Shown piece after piece: positions 6,341 to 6,898 of a stretch of 6,898 bases of DNA. The notes under the pieces are model-generated. The model was not told the origin of the DNA. It ran no database searches and was given only the letters and a program-made list of their open reading frames with translations. The stretch is from contig JAIRKP010000099.1 of NCBI GenBank assembly GCA_031260085.1, positions 1 through 6,898 of the forward strand, given 5' to 3'. Origin of the DNA: Holosporales bacterium (GTDB lineage Bacteria; Pseudomonadota; Alphaproteobacteria; RUG11792). Within the stretch, counting starts at the first letter, position 1; the number at the start of each line of letters is the position of its first letter. The translations under genes and the position numbers were made by a program.

Positions 6341-6745
6341 GCCTGGTCACAGAAAAACCTTTGCTTTAAGGTTAGAGGAGAGCATCTGTTAGGGGCTAAC
6401 AACTAGTTGCTCGTTCCCTCGCGAGCGCGGCAGGAGGCTCCTCCCCCGGTAATCTCCATGGCAATTGGTACAGTCTCCCATGCAAAGGGGGACTGGCTCT
6501 GCCCTTGCTTCCGTCGCGCCACTCTGACGTAATAGGCCCTAGTTCTAGGGCTGCCCTCAGGCTCAAAAATACTTCTGCATAGGGTTTCTTTCTTGGCTAT
6601 ATGCCTGTCCGGGACTCTGATCTACTAATTCTGCCATAAGGCCGGTCTGCCGTTAATCTCACATCCAAACCATTCCTACTCTATAGCTTATCCGATATAT
6701 TGTTATCCGGTGGTTTTACCCTTGTGTACCGGCGGGAAATATATG
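6341..6745 (-). ncRNA. Candidate structured non-coding RNA, family not recognised
   Basis: No open frame of normal quality crosses this stretch on either strand. GC is 75 of 120 bases at 6421-6540, against visibly AT-rich genes next door. Stems visible in the DNA are: 6471-6479 with 6487-6495 (nine pairs, one G-T), 6536-6541 with 6546-6551, 6356-6361 with 6368-6373, 6388-6392 with 6396-6400, and 6409-6413 with 6422-6426. The minus strand is favoured because a terminator closes it on that side. I looked for and did not find RNase P RNA (GAGGAAAGTCC), the tmRNA T-arm or tag, the SRP RNA tetraloop motif, 5S rRNA, or group II intron domain V. A 72-codon stop-free frame (6621-6406, minus) lacks a good start and may be incidental or a relic of a foreign gene. 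The ends given are approximate. It could instead be a decayed GC-rich insertion. Confidence 0.35.
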
Positions 6746-6761
6746 ATTTGTCTAATAGGTT

Positions 6762-6896
6762 TTATACTAATTTATCTGATCTTACCGCTGTGCTGGGGCT
6801 TGGCGTCAGGATCTCGCTCGAGGCACCCACAACCTCAAACAACATACTGTGTACCGCAGCTATAAAAGAAGATATATTCTTACAATGCCTAATAGC
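6762..6896 (-). CDS. Open frame entering from the right edge (possible C-terminal fragment)
   Basis: The minus frame is open from the edge for 44 codons to a TAA at 6764-6762. It contains MLFEVVGASSEIL and then TPSPSTAVRSDKLV at the C-terminus. No family is recognised. Part of it (6781-6840, 37 of 60 bases G or C) is as GC-rich as the stretch downstream and unlike the operon genes, so it may belong to the same foreign or RNA-encoding segment rather than be a real protein end. No start codon or ribosome-binding site can be judged because the upstream DNA is missing. Confidence 0.25.
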   Translation of the reverse strand, partial: AIRHCKNISSFIAAVHSMLFEVVGASSEILTPSPSTAVRSDKLV

Positions 6897-6898
6897 TC

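Noticed and set aside
6341..6745. RNase P RNA, tmRNA or SRP RNA
   Set aside because: The invariant GAGGAAAGTCC block, the tmRNA T-arm and ANDN-type tag, and the SRP GGAAGGAAGCAG motif are absent on both strands. GGAAGCAAGGGCAG near 6500 is only a loose resemblance to SRP RNA.
6723..6856. Direct repeat TGTGTACCG at 6723-6731 and 6848-6856
   Set aside because: Only nine bases match and the flanks differ, so it is not good evidence for a repeat or insertion boundary.
6859..6885. Minus-strand promoter TTGTAA / TATAGC upstream of the GC-rich island
   Set aside because: The spacer is 15 nt and both boxes are poor; the sequence is AT-rich enough for such matches by chance.
6310..6898. Group II intron
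   Set aside because: No domain V-like hairpin with the conserved AGC and GAAA elements, no GTGYG 5' end and no reverse transcriptase are visible. It cannot be fully excluded because the upstream side is cut off.

Overview
The window reads as part of an AT-rich alphaproteobacterial chromosome, most likely from a reduced, host-associated lineage of the Rickettsiales or Holosporales kind. The reasons are the low GC content of the coding DNA, the gene set (a LON-domain protein, miaB, ybeY, a TlyC/CorC-type CBS protein, polA) and a palindrome-rich intergenic region. The lineage is inferred from gene order and composition; no rRNA or tRNA gene in the window confirms it.

All confident genes lie on the minus strand, so the window reads from right to left. 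At the right edge (about 6300-6898) is a stretch with no convincing gene. It is far richer in GC than the rest (75 of 120 bases between 6421 and 6540), full of hairpins, and closed on its minus-strand 3' side by an intrinsic-terminator-like hairpin (6322-6340, T-run 6309-6313). I read it as a candidate structured non-coding RNA or the remnant of a foreign GC-rich element, and could not assign it to a known RNA family. A 44-codon open frame enters from beyond the right edge.

Next comes a tight five-gene block from 6281 to 466: LON substrate-binding-domain protein, miaB, ybeY, tlyC/corC and polA. Gaps are 8 and 12 nt and overlaps 8 and 4 nt, so it very probably forms one translationally coupled operon. 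It joins tRNA modification (MiaB), rRNA maturation (YbeY), a CBS-domain protein of the CorC/TlyC family and DNA repair or primer removal (PolA). The usual alphaproteobacterial order is miaB-phoH-ybeY-corC-lnt; here phoH is absent and polA follows corC. PolA keeps its 5' nuclease and polymerase motifs, but its proofreading exonuclease domain appears inactivated.

Positions 56-465 hold no convincing gene. They contain at least four palindromes, two with long GC-containing arms, resembling the dispersed palindromic repeats of such genomes. At the left edge (1-55) a new minus-strand gene begins with a Shine-Dalgarno site and the start of a signal peptide.
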